Source of the DNA: Sipunculus nudus
Taxonomy: Eukaryota; Annelida; Sipuncula; Golfingiida; Sipunculidae
Assembly (NCBI GenBank): GCA_026874595.1
Contig: CM049315.1
Coordinates: forward strand, 19,613,664 to 19,677,663
Direction: 5' to 3'
DNA: 64,000 bases
Shown here: positions 12,461 to 25,556 of the stretch, piece by piece
How the letters are laid out: the number at the start of each line of letters is the position of its first letter
How positions within the stretch are numbered: the first letter of the stretch is position 1
Position numbers and translations under genes: made by a program
The notes under the pieces: model-generated
Databases searched by the model: none
Seen by the model: the letters and a program-made list of their open reading frames with translations, nothing else
What the model was told of the DNA's origin: nothing

Positions 12461-15126
12461 TTTAGCTCAGCTGACTGAAAGTCATCCGAGCTATAGCGTT
12501 CACTCTTTGTCCGTCTGTCCGTCCGTTAACCAGGCACAAATTGTAACCGCTGGACCTAGAACCTTGTAACTTGGGATTCTGAGAGGTCCATGAAAAATCT
12601 CCTTGGAAACCAGAAATTAGGTCTCTGTTACCCATATCCTTCGAGCTATGGGGCCCCAAACACCCCCAAGAATAGTAAAAAATTTCATACAAAAACTTCA
12701 ATATCTCAATAACTACATCACTGATGGTCATGATTTTTGGCATACATATTGATCATGAGATGTTCCATCAGTTCCTGCAGACCGGTGGCGCCACCTGTAT
12801 TGTTCGATTTTTTTACGATTTTTTCCTCTAATTTTGAGACCTTTAAGGATGCTGTCATCTGTTAAAGTGGCACAAATCGTAACGACTGGACCTAGAATCT
12901 TCATTCTCAACACACCGAGAGACCTATGAAAAGTCTCCATGGAAACCTGAAATTAGGTCTCTGTTACCCATATCCTTCAAGCTATGGGGCCCCAAAGTAC
13001 CCCCCAGAATAGTAAAAAATTTCATACAAAAACTTCAATATCTCATTAACTACATCACTGATGGTCATGATTTTTGGCATACATATTGATCATGAGATGT
13101 TTCATCAGTTTCTGCAGACTGGTGGCGCCACCTGTATTTTTCAATTTTTACAAATTGTTTTCTCTATTTTTGAGACCTTTAAGGATGCTGTCATCTGTTA
13201 ACGTGGCACAAATCATAAGGACTGGACATAGAATCTTCATTCTTGACACACGGGAGACCCATGAAAAGTCTACATGGAAACCTGAAAGAAGGTCTCTGTT
13301 ACCCATAGTCTTTAAGCTGTATGGCTCCAAACCCCCCCCCCCCCCCCCCCCAGAAAAATGGAAAATTTGCTACAAAAACTGCAGTATCTCAATAACTACA
13401 ACACGATTTTTCCGAAACCTACACCAATTATTGTGTCACATGTGAACTGGTGCCTAACCAATTTGCATTGACCTCTGACCTTTCCTCTCTGCCCAGCGTC
13501 CATTTGTGCGTCTGTTTCCACACATAAACCCTCATATCTCGGGAACCGTTTGACCGATCATAAATAAAATTTATACAAATGTAGCCCTTTCAGAAGCGGA
13601 TCCAGAGGGGGGGTCCAGGGGGTCCGGACCCCCCCCTTTTTCACCCGAAGCAACCTTTTTTAAGGGGTTTTAGACGTTATTTTGCGCCCTGGACCCCCCT
13701 TTTTCCAGACTGATGGCCTTTTTTTTAGGAATTTCATTAGTCCTCCTGGGTTGGACCCTCCCTTTTCCTAAATCTTGGATCCGCCCCTGCCTTTGATAGC
13801 TTTATAACATACACAAAAAATGGTGGCGCCACCTGTAACCATGTTTGCACAGTGTCCATCTGTTCATCTGCCTTGGGACAAAATCACTCATATCTCTGCA
13901 GTGAATTGACTAATTCACCTGAAATTCGGCATGCGTATACATCCTGGATAGCTTTCTTGATTTTATGACAGGTGGCGCCACCTGCATTCACGTTCACGCT
14001 GCAGACATCCAAGCTCATATCTCGGGAACCCTTTGACCAATCAGGAAATAAAATTTATGCAAATGTAGCCCTTGGATAGCTTTATAACATACACAAAAAA
14101 TGGTGGCGCCACCTGTAACCATGTTTGCACAGTGTCCATCTGTTCATCTGCCTTGGGTTAATATCACTCATATCTCTGCAGTGAATTGACTAATTCACCT
14201 GAAATTCGGCATGCATATACATCCTGGATAGCTTTCTTGATTTTATGACAGGTGGCGCCACCTACATTCACGTTCACGCTGATGACATCCAAGCTCATAT
14301 CTCGGGAACCATTTGACCGATCAGGAAATAAAATTTATACAAATGTAGCCCTTTGATAGCTTTATAACATACACAAAAATGGTGGCACCACATGTAACCA
14401 TGTTTGCACAGCGTCTGTCTGTTTGTCTGCCATGGGATAATGTCACTCATATCTTGGCAGTGGTTTGACGTGTCTGCCTAAAATTTTGCAGCTTTATACA
14501 TCCTGGATAGCTTTCTTGATTTTATGGCAGGTGGCGCCACCTACATTCTAGTTTTAAGCTGCAGACATCCAAGCTCATATCTCAGGAACCGTTTGAATGA
14601 TTGGGCCAAAATTTTGCATGTGTATAGATCTCACATAGGTCTTTATCATATGCAAAACTGGAGGGGCCACCTGCAACCATTTTTGCACATTTTGCACAGA
14701 GTCTGTCTGTTTGTCTGCTGTGGGCTAAAATCACTCATATACATGTAGTGGTTTGACTTTTTTGCCTAAAATTTCGCATATGTATACAACTTGAACAGCT
14801 TTCTGGATTTGTGGTAGGTGGCACAACCTACATACACATTTAGGCTGCAGACATCCTTGCCACTCAATCCATGCCTCACTTCACCCATTCCACTCTGATT
14901 TTGGTGGATACACCTAGTCACTTGTTGGCTACCCATATTCTGGTTTTTAAAGTTTACACATTTTTTCTCTATTTTTGAGATATATAAATACAGACTTAAT
15001 CTTGGCCTGTTGGTTAATCTGTTTGATGCTTCAGTTGAATGAGTATATACTACCATTCTGATGATAAAATTTCCTTTTGCGAATCTCTTCCCAGTCAGCT
15101 GAGCGTCATGACCCATGGGTCACTTG
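12461..15126 (+). mobile_element. Helentron-like family A, long copy with two tandem cores
   Basis: The 5' end is TTTAGCTCAGCTGACTGAAAG and the 3' end GTCAGCTGAGCG..GACCCATGGGTCACTTG followed by T. The interior holds two tandem blocks. Three units of about 335-340 bp lie at roughly 12520-13440, marked by GGTCTCTGTTACCC at 12614, 12953 and 13290. Four to five units of about 284 bp lie at roughly 13480-14880, marked by repeated GGTGGCGCCACC palindromes. It also hosts a MITE (13591-13789). A poly(C) run near 13329-13351 interrupts the third unit. Confidence 0.78.
13591..13789. mobile_element. Small TIR element (MITE), 199 bp, 5-bp target duplication
   Basis: The ends CAGAAGCGGATCCAGAG and TCTTGGATCCGCCCCTG are imperfect inverted repeats. 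The element is flanked on both sides by CCTTT. The neighbouring tandem unit at about 14341-14360 reads GTAGCCCTTTGATAGC without the insert, so the empty site is visible in the same window. The interior is G- and C-tract rich with a GGGTCCGGACCCC palindrome. There is no coding capacity. CAGGGGCGGATCC-type ends are widespread in animal MITEs. Superfamily is not assigned because 5 bp differs from the 8 bp expected for hAT. Confidence 0.8.
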
Positions 15127-15267
15127 TTTTCAATACTAGTCATTTACTCTTGAGTTTTGGCTTAATCAGATGTTGGCCTGCCAGAAAGAGGACTGCAGGC
15201 CTGCAAAATCACTCTTTCCTAAAAGAGTCACTCTTTTTTTTGAGGATTTCTTGAAAAATGATGCTAA

Positions 15268-16674
15268 TTAGGGCCCCGCTTGACAAGGGGTGCCCAATAG
15301 TGATGACCATGTCAGTCCGTCCTTCCGTCCATCCATCCTTCCGTCAGTGACACTTTCTTTCGCACGCGATAACTCAACAACAACATATTGTTGATTGGTA
15401 CCTATTAGGGCTCCATACCTATCAAATTACAGACCTGTCGAAATTCAAATATGCCCACTGATTTTCTTTCGCATGGGATAACTCAACAACAACATACTGC
15501 AGCTTTCCAAAATTCACAGGGATGATTGGTACCTATGAGGGCTCCAGACCTTTCGAATTACAGACTTGTCGGAATTCAAATATGGCCACCACAGCCCAAT
15601 CGCTGATTTTCCTCCGCACCCAATAACACAACAACAACATACTACAGCTTTCCCAAATTCACAGGGATGATTGGTACCTATGAGGGCACCAGACCTATTG
15701 AATTACAGACCTGTCGGAATTTAAATATGGCCGCCACAGCACAATCGCTGATTTTATTTTACACGTGATAACTCAACACCACCATACTGCAGCTTTCCCA
15801 AATTCACAGGGATGATTGGTACCTATGTTGTCTCCAAACCTATCGAATTACAGACTTGTCGGAATTCAAATATGGCTGCCACAGCCCAATCGCTGATTTT
15901 CTTTCGCACGTGATAACTCAACAACAACATACTGCAGCTTTCCCAAATTCACAGGGTTGTTGGTACCTATGAGGGCTCCAGACCTATTGAATTACAGACT
16001 TGTCAGAATTTAAATATGGCCGCCACAGCCCAATTGCTGATTTTCTTATGGACGCAATAACTACTCAACAACAACATACTGCAGCTTTCTCAAATTCGCA
16101 GGGGATGATTGGTACCTATGAGGGCTCCAAACCTATAGAATAACAAGCCTGTTGGAATTCCAATATGGCCGCCACAGCCCAATTGCTGATTTTCTTTCAT
16201 GTGTGATAACTCAACAACAACCTCCTACAGCTTTCCCAAATTCACAGGGATGATTGGTACCTGTAAGGGCTCCAGACCTTTTGAATTACAGACCTGTTGG
16301 AATTTCAATATGGCTGCCACTGTCCAATTGCTGATTATCTTTCATGCGTGATAACTAAACAACAACATACTCCAGCTTTTCCAAATTTACAGGGATCGTT
16401 GGTCCCTATGAGGGCTCCAGACCTATTGAATTACAGACTTGCTCAAAATCAAATATGGCTTACATACTAATTCGGTGATTTTCTATTGCACACATAATTT
16501 CAGACATATCTTCTTTTATCCAGTATGATTTTTTCCTTCATGGATATTGATAAAAACCTGTTTCTGTTTGTGATAAATTTTCAAATTTAATTTAATTTTT
16601 CACCCATATATAAACTAGTCCAGCACTAGCAGAAACGCAGGGCCCTCTGAGGACCATAATCCGACCACATCTAG
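15268..16674 (+). mobile_element. Helentron-like / pearl-like family B copy 1
   Basis: It starts TTAGGGCCCCGCTTGACAAG and soon reads GGGGTGCCC, a hairpin with the start. It then has a GTCCGTCCTTCC stretch and about eight tandem units of roughly 147-150 bp (landmarks CAGCTTTCCCAAATTCACAG and GATTGGTACCTATGAGGG). It ends CGCAGGGCCCTC..GGACCATAATCC..ACATCTAG followed by T. The termini contain the inverted pair AGGGCCC..GGGCCCT, and the 3' end is CTAG. This fits Helitron-class (Helentron-associated) structure. Confidence 0.82.
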
Positions 16675-17059
16675 TTACTCTTTATTCCTCTTTTTTTCAT
16701 GAAAGAATTCCAACATACACTATTTCTCTCATGCTTTAACAGTCCAGTAAGAACAAGACTGGGACATTTGCAATATTTTTTTGTGTGCAAATGTCCAGCA
16801 TGTGTCACAACATGTGGAAAATGTCCTTCATGCAGGGGATGTGCACCTTGTATGTTTCTGACTTTGGGAAACAATATGCGTTGAAATATATACACAATTG
16901 TGGTTTGTGAAGCATATCTTTGTTCAGTTTGTGACAAAAAATGAGGAATCAACACTAATTTTACATTGAACATTGTTATACACACTACAGGTGGTTCTGT
17001 TGCCTCTGAGGTTGCCATGAGTTTATGAATATTCATTGATTTTTTTTTTCACTTGTCAG

Positions 17060-17157
17060 GACCTGTCCATCAAAACTGCAGAGGAGAATAACAGCACTGT
17101 GATACTGGCCAACGATCCGGACGCCGACCGTCTGGCCCTCGCTGAGAAACAACCAAG
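17060..17157 (+). CDS. PGM2: PGM2-family exon with metal-binding loop (residues 271-303)
   Basis: The acceptor is TCACTTGTCAG and the donor CCAAG|GTAAAC. It encodes [26 protein letters not shown] lies at 17114-17131, and its aspartates hold the catalytic magnesium. Human PGM2 reads [19 protein letters not shown]. Exit is in phase 2 (AG|), which is compatible with both copies of exon 11. Confidence 0.97.
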
Positions 17158-17531
17158 GTAAACATGTATGTCTTACAGATTACTGTTCATGTACAAAAGG
17201 TTCATGGCAAAACTCAGTGGTTAGAGCACTTACCGGTAAGTTTATCTAAAGGAAAATATTTTAATACTGTCTGTAGTGAAGATGGTTAAAACTGCTGAAA
17301 ACGGTGAATTTTTAAACTGAGCCAGAGAATCTGGCATGACTTTAACTGTTGTGACTTCTTGAGTACTCCTTACATGTGCATACATAACCTAGAGGTATTA
17401 GAAATAATATTATTCATTTACAACCAGTTATTGTAAATACTGTCACCAGATGGAGCCACCTACATGCTCTGGTTTAGTATCAGACCTTTGTTGTATGATC
17501 ACAGATAGCTCATATATTCATATACACATAA

Positions 17532-19416
17532 TTTTGAGCTCAGCTGACTATAAGTCATCTGAGCTATAGTCATGGTCCATTGTCTGTTGTCTGTCCGTCT
17601 GTCCATAGATGTGTCAAGTTTTGAAACCGTAAGACCTAGGAATCCAAAATAATGTTAGATGTCCCCAAGATCTCCTACCAAGCTGAAAACTGGGTCTGTG
17701 CGACTTCGTTCCTTTGAGAAATTAAGGAAATACTTAATTTTGTATTAAAAACCTATTTTCACACTTCAGGACTGCCTAATATCAAAACCACTCATCTGTT
17801 TTTCCTCATATTTACCATAAATATTCCTTCATATAGTTCCTATATACATGCCTGAAATTGAGTCTATTAAGTATAATTTCTTTAAGTTATGGGCCCAAAC
17901 ATAATGGACTTTGTAAAAAAATCAGGAAAAAATATTTACTTAAAATGAAAAATTTTTGAACTAGAGTCTATTTTCCAAGTATATACTATGTTTAAGTAAG
18001 ATTCAATTGTTTACCCAAAATTAGATCTGAATTTTGTAATTTTTTTAAGTTATTAGCATAAACATAAAATCAGTACCTTCAGTTTTGCCCAACTTTGACC
18101 GTGCCACATTTTTTTCCTGTAAGTAACATTGATTTAATTTTCACAGCATGTAAACAGAAGTATTTAATTTGTTTAAATCTGTAATTTGAAAATAAAAGCT
18201 TGAAAATTAGGCTAGTTATTGATTTTTTTCTTGAGGCTCTATTGTAGTCATTTGCTTTGATTACAGATTGCAGATGCAGGGCCTCACTCCAGGTCACTGG
18301 AAGTCAGCTATGCCAGGGTTTCTGATTTGTTACAGTCACTGGGGGAGATCCCCTGCTGTGACAGGTGTACAGTTATTCTCATATCACCACCCCTTCCCCC
18401 CCCCCCCCCCCCCCGCAGACCCAACCCACCAAGTGTTATGCAGTAATTGTTATTGTTTTCACTGTATCTCCTCAATTGTAATGCTGCTTCCACTCCAATA
18501 TACAAAAATTTTTCCTTGAAAAAGTAATTCAAGGTGTAATCCAGAAGATGCCATGTTGTGTCACTGTAGCATTTTAAAGAAATCAATTTTTTTTTATGAT
18601 TTTAACAAATATAATTTAACCCATCAGTATGCTTAAATTTATAAAATATGAAGCAGATTTAGGATAAATAAAGACACAATTTAAAATTGTGAAATCTAAG
18701 TCAAGTATTTTTTTTAGATATTTATCGTTTTGCAGATTTAAAAGGTATGTTTTTGTGGTAAAAAATAAATAAACATTTGTATGCATGATGTGGTGTTATC
18801 TGACGAGATTGAGATTTATGACGATGCAATTGAGAATTATGAATCAACTTTTATATTCAGATATATATGTTATATTGGAAATGTATAGAAATATAAACTT
18901 ATGAAAAAAAAATTGATGTGATAAAAAAATCAGGATCTAATACAAACATTTGTTCATTATTTTCCTGCCTCAGCAGAATTGGAGATCAGGCTTTATTTGT
19001 CCTGTATGTTTGTTGTAAATTAGTTATATTTTAACTGTATACATTTCATAAAATAAAAAATGCATATATATTTAATAATATATATTATACCAAAAAAAAT
19101 AGATTCAATTGATCAAATGTGTAAACTACTGAAATGTCAACAGTTAATCAAAAAGCCAACTAATGATCATGGTAATAGTACAGATCATTTGTTCACAAAC
19201 TGCTCACATGCTTCAGTTTCAGCATTAGGAAACACATGGTCAGGTCACAAAATATTATTTGCAGCAATTTCTTACTCATCAATACAAACCAATCATATAA
19301 ACCAACCATGGCCTATATTACCTCTCCCTTTTACACTTTATCTCCATTTGATATTATTTTAGATTTTTACCTTCAAGGTCAACTTCAGCTGAGCACAGTG
19401 ACCCATGGGTCCCTTG
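17532..19416 (+). mobile_element. Helentron-like family A copy 3
   Basis: The 5' end is TTTTGAGCTCAGCTGACTATAAG with the ATCTGAGCT partner and a TCTGTCCGTC stretch. The 3' end is CAGCTGAGCACAGTGACCCATGGGTCCCTTG followed by TTT, a perfect 12-bp palindrome before CTTG. It contains a poly(C) tract (about 18396-18415). It is about 1.9 kb with no coding capacity. Confidence 0.8.
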
Positions 19417-20087
19417 TTTCCATCTTTGTACAATATAAGGACCTTAAATTCTAGCTTATATGTCAACATCACATTTATGTTGAGGTGAATTTTTCATGGG
19501 AGAAATCAGGGGATAATATTCTGAAACCACAGAATTTGGACAACAAATGATAACCCATGTAAAGCATCAGTTACAAGTTGCATCTAAAAATACACTTGCA
19601 TTGTTGAGTGGCCATAACCGTCCAAACCCTTTCTATGTATTAAAGGTAATATCCAAAGTTTGGGAGAGTTGAAGGGGACATGTCTGCCATACAACAATGC
19701 CTTTTGTCATGGTTAACTCACACACTGATTTAGAATTATATAATAAGAACAAGATTATCAAAGTCAAACTGTCCGTGGCAGAAATATTAGCAAATTTGCA
19801 CATCTTGACTGAGCTTCCAGATTCACAAGAAGGGATTTTAGGGAAGGGGGAGAATGTCGCTGGAGACAGTCCTTAACTTGTATATTTGCTAGATCATTTG
19901 TAAGAGGTTAATGAGCTTAGTCAACAAATATTAAAAATTTATTATTTATTCATTTGGTAAATTAATCAGGATTATTGCAAAGTTGCTGCATGAGATCCTT
20001 ACTTCTCAGTCGCGGATGGCTGTGAACACAGTGTGATTTATATGCGCATAATATATAGGGTATGAGAGACCATGGCTATCATTTCAG

Positions 20088-20188
20088 TGGCAGCTGGAAG
20101 TGCTTCACGGGTAATGAGACTGGCACACTCTTGTGCTGGTGGATGTGTTTTTTACAAACCATGCAAAACCACCGTCACAAATACAGTG
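20088..20188 (+). CDS. PGM2: PGM2-family exon 11a (alternative version)
   Basis: The acceptor is ATCATTTCAG and the donor CAGTG|GTAAGA. It encodes SGSWKCFTGNETGTLL then CWWMCFLQ, corresponding to human SGEWRVFSGNELGALL. It opens in phase 2 and leaves in phase 1, exactly as does the second version at 29746. Its 101 nt against 95 gives two more codons. It is open throughout. The usual Gly of LLGWW is Cys here. Including both versions would disturb the frame (1 nt left over against 2 needed), so only one can be used per mRNA. Confidence 0.85.
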
Positions 20189-20402
20189 GTAAGAGGCGCC
20201 CCCTGCAGGTGAAGGACACTAAACCTTTCCTTAACTTGCAATTTTGGGGCACAAAACCCCTCCTAAACACTGTGTGTACATTTACATTAAATTAATTTTT
20301 CTTTTACATTGCATACAAGATTACTTATGCTTTGTTTGTTATTGCTTGCCGAAAAATTTTTAATTTCAGCAAATAATTTGGTCAGTTCCATATGTCTGTT
20401 TG

Positions 20403-21936
20403 TTGCTAGCCAGAAATCTTCGATTTTGGCAGGCATGTTCGTCAGTTCTGTATGTCACTTGTCTGTCTGTTTGTTTTTATTTGTTTGATTGTCTACACTG
20501 TCCTGGCCACAGTTTTGCAGCAATAGCTTTGAATCTCGTACAGTTGGTATATAATCATTATCCCTCAGAGCCAATTGTTTTTGGTTAACATTGCTTCATG
20601 GTTTAAGGTAAAAAAAAAAGGTATGGAAAATTGTTTTTGCTTGATAACTTTGTCAAATATTATCATAGTGACATAAATTGTAGCTGGTTATGTTCATCGG
20701 ATATTCCCGTTTTTCCTGCTGCACAAGCTCTTCATTCTTCTGTTGCCATGGTAACACATTTAAGGGTTAAAGCTTGATAATTTGAAAATATTCATGTTAT
20801 TTTTTCTATGTCAGGTTTCAATCTTTGTAATGTTCAGACCACTTGATTTGATAAATTGCAAGTCTCGACAGATCTCCCACCATATCTTGTCAGATGAGAA
20901 AAAAAAGAGATTTATCAGAAATGTGTATAGTCGGCAATTTTTTAAGCTAGACAGGTCTAGTTTTCTGCATTTTGTAACATTTAGCCAGCTTGACATAACA
21001 GAACTGCTAATCGCACCAAAAGTCGCACCTTATCTCATCTAATGAGAAAAAAAAAAAGATTTCACAGAAATGCTTATAACTGGGCGACTCATAAAGCTAG
21101 ACAGGTTTAGTTTTCAGCATTTAGTAACATTTTGTCAGCTCGACATGATTAATTGCAAGTTTCAACAGATCTAGCACCAAACATTTAAGTGCTTGCAAGG
21201 TCTTAGTTTTCTGGATTCAGTAACATTCCACAAGCTACTGTGGTTGCCTTTTTGTTCGCGAGGATTTTATTTTCGCGATATTCGCGAATGTGATATAATC
21301 GCGAATATGAAACCCTCGGGAATAAGCTGCCCTTTTATTGAGGATGAACAAGAGGATATTATGCATCTGCAGGTTCTGCACAAATGAATTCGTTATCACA
21401 CCTCTGGAAACATAGTTTGTAAATCAACAACATAATCTGTGGACGGTATCACCACCTTCTCATGCAAACACTCAATGATAAATGTCAAAACATCGATTAT
21501 GAAACAGGTTATAATACTATGACTATAACAGTAATGAGCTAGGTATTATGGGATTTATATTTATTTTATTATAAATGTAAATATTAATGTACATAGATTT
21601 CATAGATTGTGGCGCAATCACGAAAAAGGAACATTCAAAATTAAGAAATAGCGAAATTTCAGCCTCACCAATATGAAGCCAACCACAGTATACTTAACAT
21701 ATCTGCACACCTCGCATGGTTCTCATTAAATAAGAATTTACAAAATAATGGCAAGTTTTGACACTAGAAAGGTCAGCAGCTATACATGTCAACATACATA
21801 AACTTATTATTTGTTTCTGCTTCCAACAACATTGCTCATTCATATGACTGTTTCAACATCTTCCCCTGTCTGTCAGTCTCTCCCTCTGTCTGTTTTATTT
21901 CAATTTCTGGCAAGCGCTTGACCTCTGGTCATCTGG
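20403..21936 (+). mobile_element. Helentron-like family C, inner copy
   Basis: The 5' end is GCTAGCCAGAAATCTTCG with partner TTTTGGCAGGC, then a GTCTGTCTGTTTG stretch. The 3' end is TTTCTGGCAAGCGCTTGACC..GGTCATCTGG. Two diverged units of about 160 bp lie at 20870-21180 (landmark AAGCTAGACAGGT). The TA-type MITE at 21236 sits inside. Confidence 0.65.
21236..21690. mobile_element. TA-flanked MITE with CTGTGGTTG ends, copy 1
   Basis: The ends TACTGTGGTTGCC and GGC..CAACCACAGTA (AAGCCAACCACAGTA) are inverted repeats with TA at both outer edges, as in Tc1/mariner-type insertions. The subterminal part is rich in TTCGCGA/TCGCGAA. It is about 455 bp with no transposase reading frame. A relative lies at 63108. 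Confidence 0.75.
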
Positions 21937-22020
21937 TTATTTTATGTCTTGTTTATTTGTTTGTCTGCACTCCACTGGCTATGATCTTGTTGCAATCAAC
22001 TTGAAACCTATTTGATTGAG

Positions 22021-25000
22021 TTTAATTAGCTCAGCTGACTCTAAGTTATCTGAGCTATAGAAATGGTCCTTTTTCCGTAGTCCCTCTGGCAGGCTCGCCA
22101 TCCTTTAACAGGGCACATTTTGAAATAGTTGGACGTACAAATCCAAAATTTAGCATTCAGTAAGATGTCCCTAAAATCTCCTTCCATACTGAAACTTGGG
22201 TCGCTAGGACTTTATTCCTTTGAGATATTAAGGAAACATTAAGGATTTGGATCTTTATATTCAAAAGTGATAAAATATTAAGATCTAATGTAAGTGCATA
22301 TTAACATGTTAAGATTTAATAAGATATAAGTACTTTGTAGCATTTCATTCATATCTCTTAAAGAAGGATGGGCCTTGATATGAATAACACTGATAACTTA
22401 ATCAGGAATATTGGGCAAACTTCCATGGTATTAATTTTTAGCTCATATGAACATATATTTAACCATTGAAAACTTTTTTAATACAAACATTTTTAGCTCA
22501 GCTGACTATAAGTGATCTGAGCTATAGTCGTGGTCCATTGTCCGTCGTCCGTCTGTCTGTCTGTCTGTCCGTCCGTCTGTCCGGATGTCCGTCCGTAAGA
22601 CTGGCACATTTCAACACCATTGGACCTACGAATTTGAAACTTGCCATACAGTTAGATGTCCCAAAAATCTCCTACCATGCTGAAAATTGGGTCAATAGGA
22701 CTTCGTTCCTTCGAGATATTAAGGAAAAACCTTAATTTTTTATCAGAAATCTATTTTCACACTTCAGGACTGCCTAATATCAAAACCACTCATCTGGTTT
22801 TCTTCATATTTACCATAAATATTCCTCTATATAGTTCCTATGTACATGTTAGAAATTAAGTCAGTATTATTTAATTTAAAAAAGTTATGGGCCAAAACAT
22901 AATGGACTTTGTAAAAAAATCAGGAAAGATATTTGGTCACTTAAGACTAAAAGTGTTAAAGGTAGGGACTTTTTTCAGTAATACAACTTTAATTGATCAA
23001 AATTAAATTGTATACCAAAAATTAGATCAAAATCTGTTAAATTTTTTTAAATATTGGCAAAAATATAAAATTGGTACCTTAAATTTTGCCCAAGTTAGAC
23101 CATGGCACGTTTTTTTTCCTGTTAGTACTGTGGATTTAATTTTCACAGCATGTTTTTGTTAGCATTTTGTCTGTTAACACCAAAAATTTGAAACCAGTTG
23201 ATCAAAAACTGTAGATTTTATTCAAGTTTTCAAGCACCATGTCACATCAAGTTTACATCAAGCTAGTGTTATGCAGTTTGCTAGAGCTCAGCTCCCCAGC
23301 TTTAAGTTCCTTAAGTTTAGCATACAGTTAGATGTCTCCAAAATCCCCTACCATGCCAAGAATTTTATCACTAGGACTTAATTACTTCGAAATATAAATG
23401 AAAAACTTCATTTTTCCATTAAAAACCCATTGTTACACTAAGACTGCCTAATATCAAAACCACTGATCTGACTTTGATCATATATAATATGCATATTTTT
23501 CTATACATTTGCTATGCACATGCCAGAAATGAGGTCAGTATTGTGTAATTGTTTGAAGTTATGGGCCCAAACATAATGCACTTTTTAATAAATCAAGAAA
23601 TATATTTACTCCCTTAACAAGAGGATTGCTGAAGCTAGAGATTTTTTGTCAGGGATGTAACATTATTTAATCAAGATTCAATTGAATACCAAAAATAAGT
23701 TCTGAATTTTTCAAATTTTATAAGTTATTAGTATAAATATAAAATTAGTACCTTAAATTTTGCCCAACTTTGACCATGGCACGTTTGTTTCCTGAGAGCA
23801 CTGTTGATATAATTTTCATATCATGCACACATAAGGATTTCATCTTTGTAGGTTAGAAAGCTGAAAGAAATTGGCCAAATATTGTAGCTCTTATTAATGT
23901 TTATATGAGACCATGTCAGACCCAGGCTTAATCCAACCCCTCTTCAGTCACCTGTATGTTGACCTTGTTGACCTTTCATCAGATTAAGAATGCTTGAGTG
24001 AAGCATACACTGGGGCAGCCAGGCAGCTAATGCCCAGCAACAGTTGATACAGGTGTCCAACCCAACTCATCTAGTGGTTGTTTTGAAAAACAACATAACA
24101 ATAAACAATAAATTAATAATTTTGTATTGGTTTTTTTTATAACAAATTAAAGAAAAATTAATAGAAAAGGAATTTGTTAGTTGATGAGTAACAGAAAATT
24201 AACTTGCAGTTACTGATGATTTAAGAATCTAGTATGGATGGATAGAATGTCAATGTCAATGTTAGTCCAAATAACACCATGCAGTCACCTATGGTATTTT
24301 TCAGTGAAATTTTAATGATAAGAAAATAAATCATATTATTCATTACTAATCATTAGGGATCATATGAAGGAAATTAATGTTAGACAAAGATGCAGTTGAT
24401 AATATTAATCTAGATTCCTACTGTGTCTAGTGTGTAGATTGATGTGAAAGTAGTCCAAAGTGAATATATTACATAATTGTCATTCATTTTTGTAATATAA
24501 ATAAAAGCCATAAAACCAGGTACTCATGATCATTATTTAAATTTGTGAATTTTGTATATTCTGGATTCTCAACATCTTTGTTTGGCTGAAACTGAATAAA
24601 TACTAGACATGGTGCGAATGCTTTGCAGATGTATTTGAATACGAATATGAATATGTACTGCATTAAAAAATTTTATTGCATTTATAGAATCGGAATTCAG
24701 GTAAAAATGAAAGTATTTGAATACCAGGTGCAGATACTTTGAAAATGTATTCATGAATGCATTCATGAATATATTCTATAATATTATTTCAGTAATCATT
24801 TCAGTTATATTTTATTTTAAAAAATCATATGATTTTCTTATTATTTTTTTTTAATAAAAATTATATTGGCACAATATTTGTTATTAAATTTTAATAAATA
24901 GTCTTTTATAATATGTGCTGCTTATAAGTTATATAGCCAAGTCAAAATCTGTGTGACAACAGCACTCCATTTGTTAATAAAATAAATGAAATCAATCCTC

Positions 25001-25556
25001 TTCCCTGTCTCCAGAGATACTATCAAAATCATACATAAGCTAAACACCAACAACTCATAATAAAGCTTATATTTATTACCACACAAAACAAGCATGTGCC
25101 TCTTTCCCAAATCATATATTTTATCATATATAACAGCTGAGCGCTGTGACCCATGGGTCCCTTGTTTTGTTTATGAAATGTATCCTTTCATGCAACACTT
25201 AGGCCCATTTTTTCCTTATTGCATCAGTAAATGGTTTCAGGCCACAAATTTTGTTTATTACTCATTGCAAATGCAATTTATACATCATTTGCTTGTTTTA
25301 ACATGCTTATTATATTTTTGTTTATGCTTATTTGAATTTTTTACAGCTTGATATTTCAGTTGATAAATTAATGTTTATTACTATACTTTAGCTCATGTCC
25401 ATTATTCTGTAATTTACAGGGTTTCATTTTAGCAGGGCCATTTCTTCTGAGCTTACCAAATGCTAATATATATGAAATACCAAAAGAAATAAGTATATTT
25501 TGTATTTGCTAAAATTTTCAAAAATTCAGCTGAGTGACATGACCCATGGGTCCCTT
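22021..25556 (+). mobile_element. Helentron-like family A, outer copy split by another A copy
   Basis: A 5' end (TTAGCTCAGCTGACTCTAAG with ATCTGAGCT) lies at 22027. Its body stops about 450 bp later, where a second complete A element begins at 22491. A spare 3' end (CAGCTGAGTGACATGACCCATGGGTCCCTTG) sits at 25527-25556. Pairing the two gives one element interrupted by another. This is inference from order. Confidence 0.5.
22491..25164 (+). mobile_element. Helentron-like family A, inner copy
   Basis: The 5' end is TTTTAGCTCAGCTGACTATAAG with GATCTGAGCT, then about 50 bp of GTCCGTCTGTC repeats. The 3' end is ACAGCTGAGCGCTGTGACCCATGGGTCCCTTG followed by TTTT. The segment from about 24165 to the end is the counterpart of 10350-11621. 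A second internal start-like stretch near 23283 suggests an internal duplication. Confidence 0.75.

Noticed and set aside
12500-16500. CRISPR-like regular repeats
   Set aside because: The repeats are contiguous tandem units of 150-340 bp in animal DNA, with no short-repeat/unique-spacer pattern and no cas genes.
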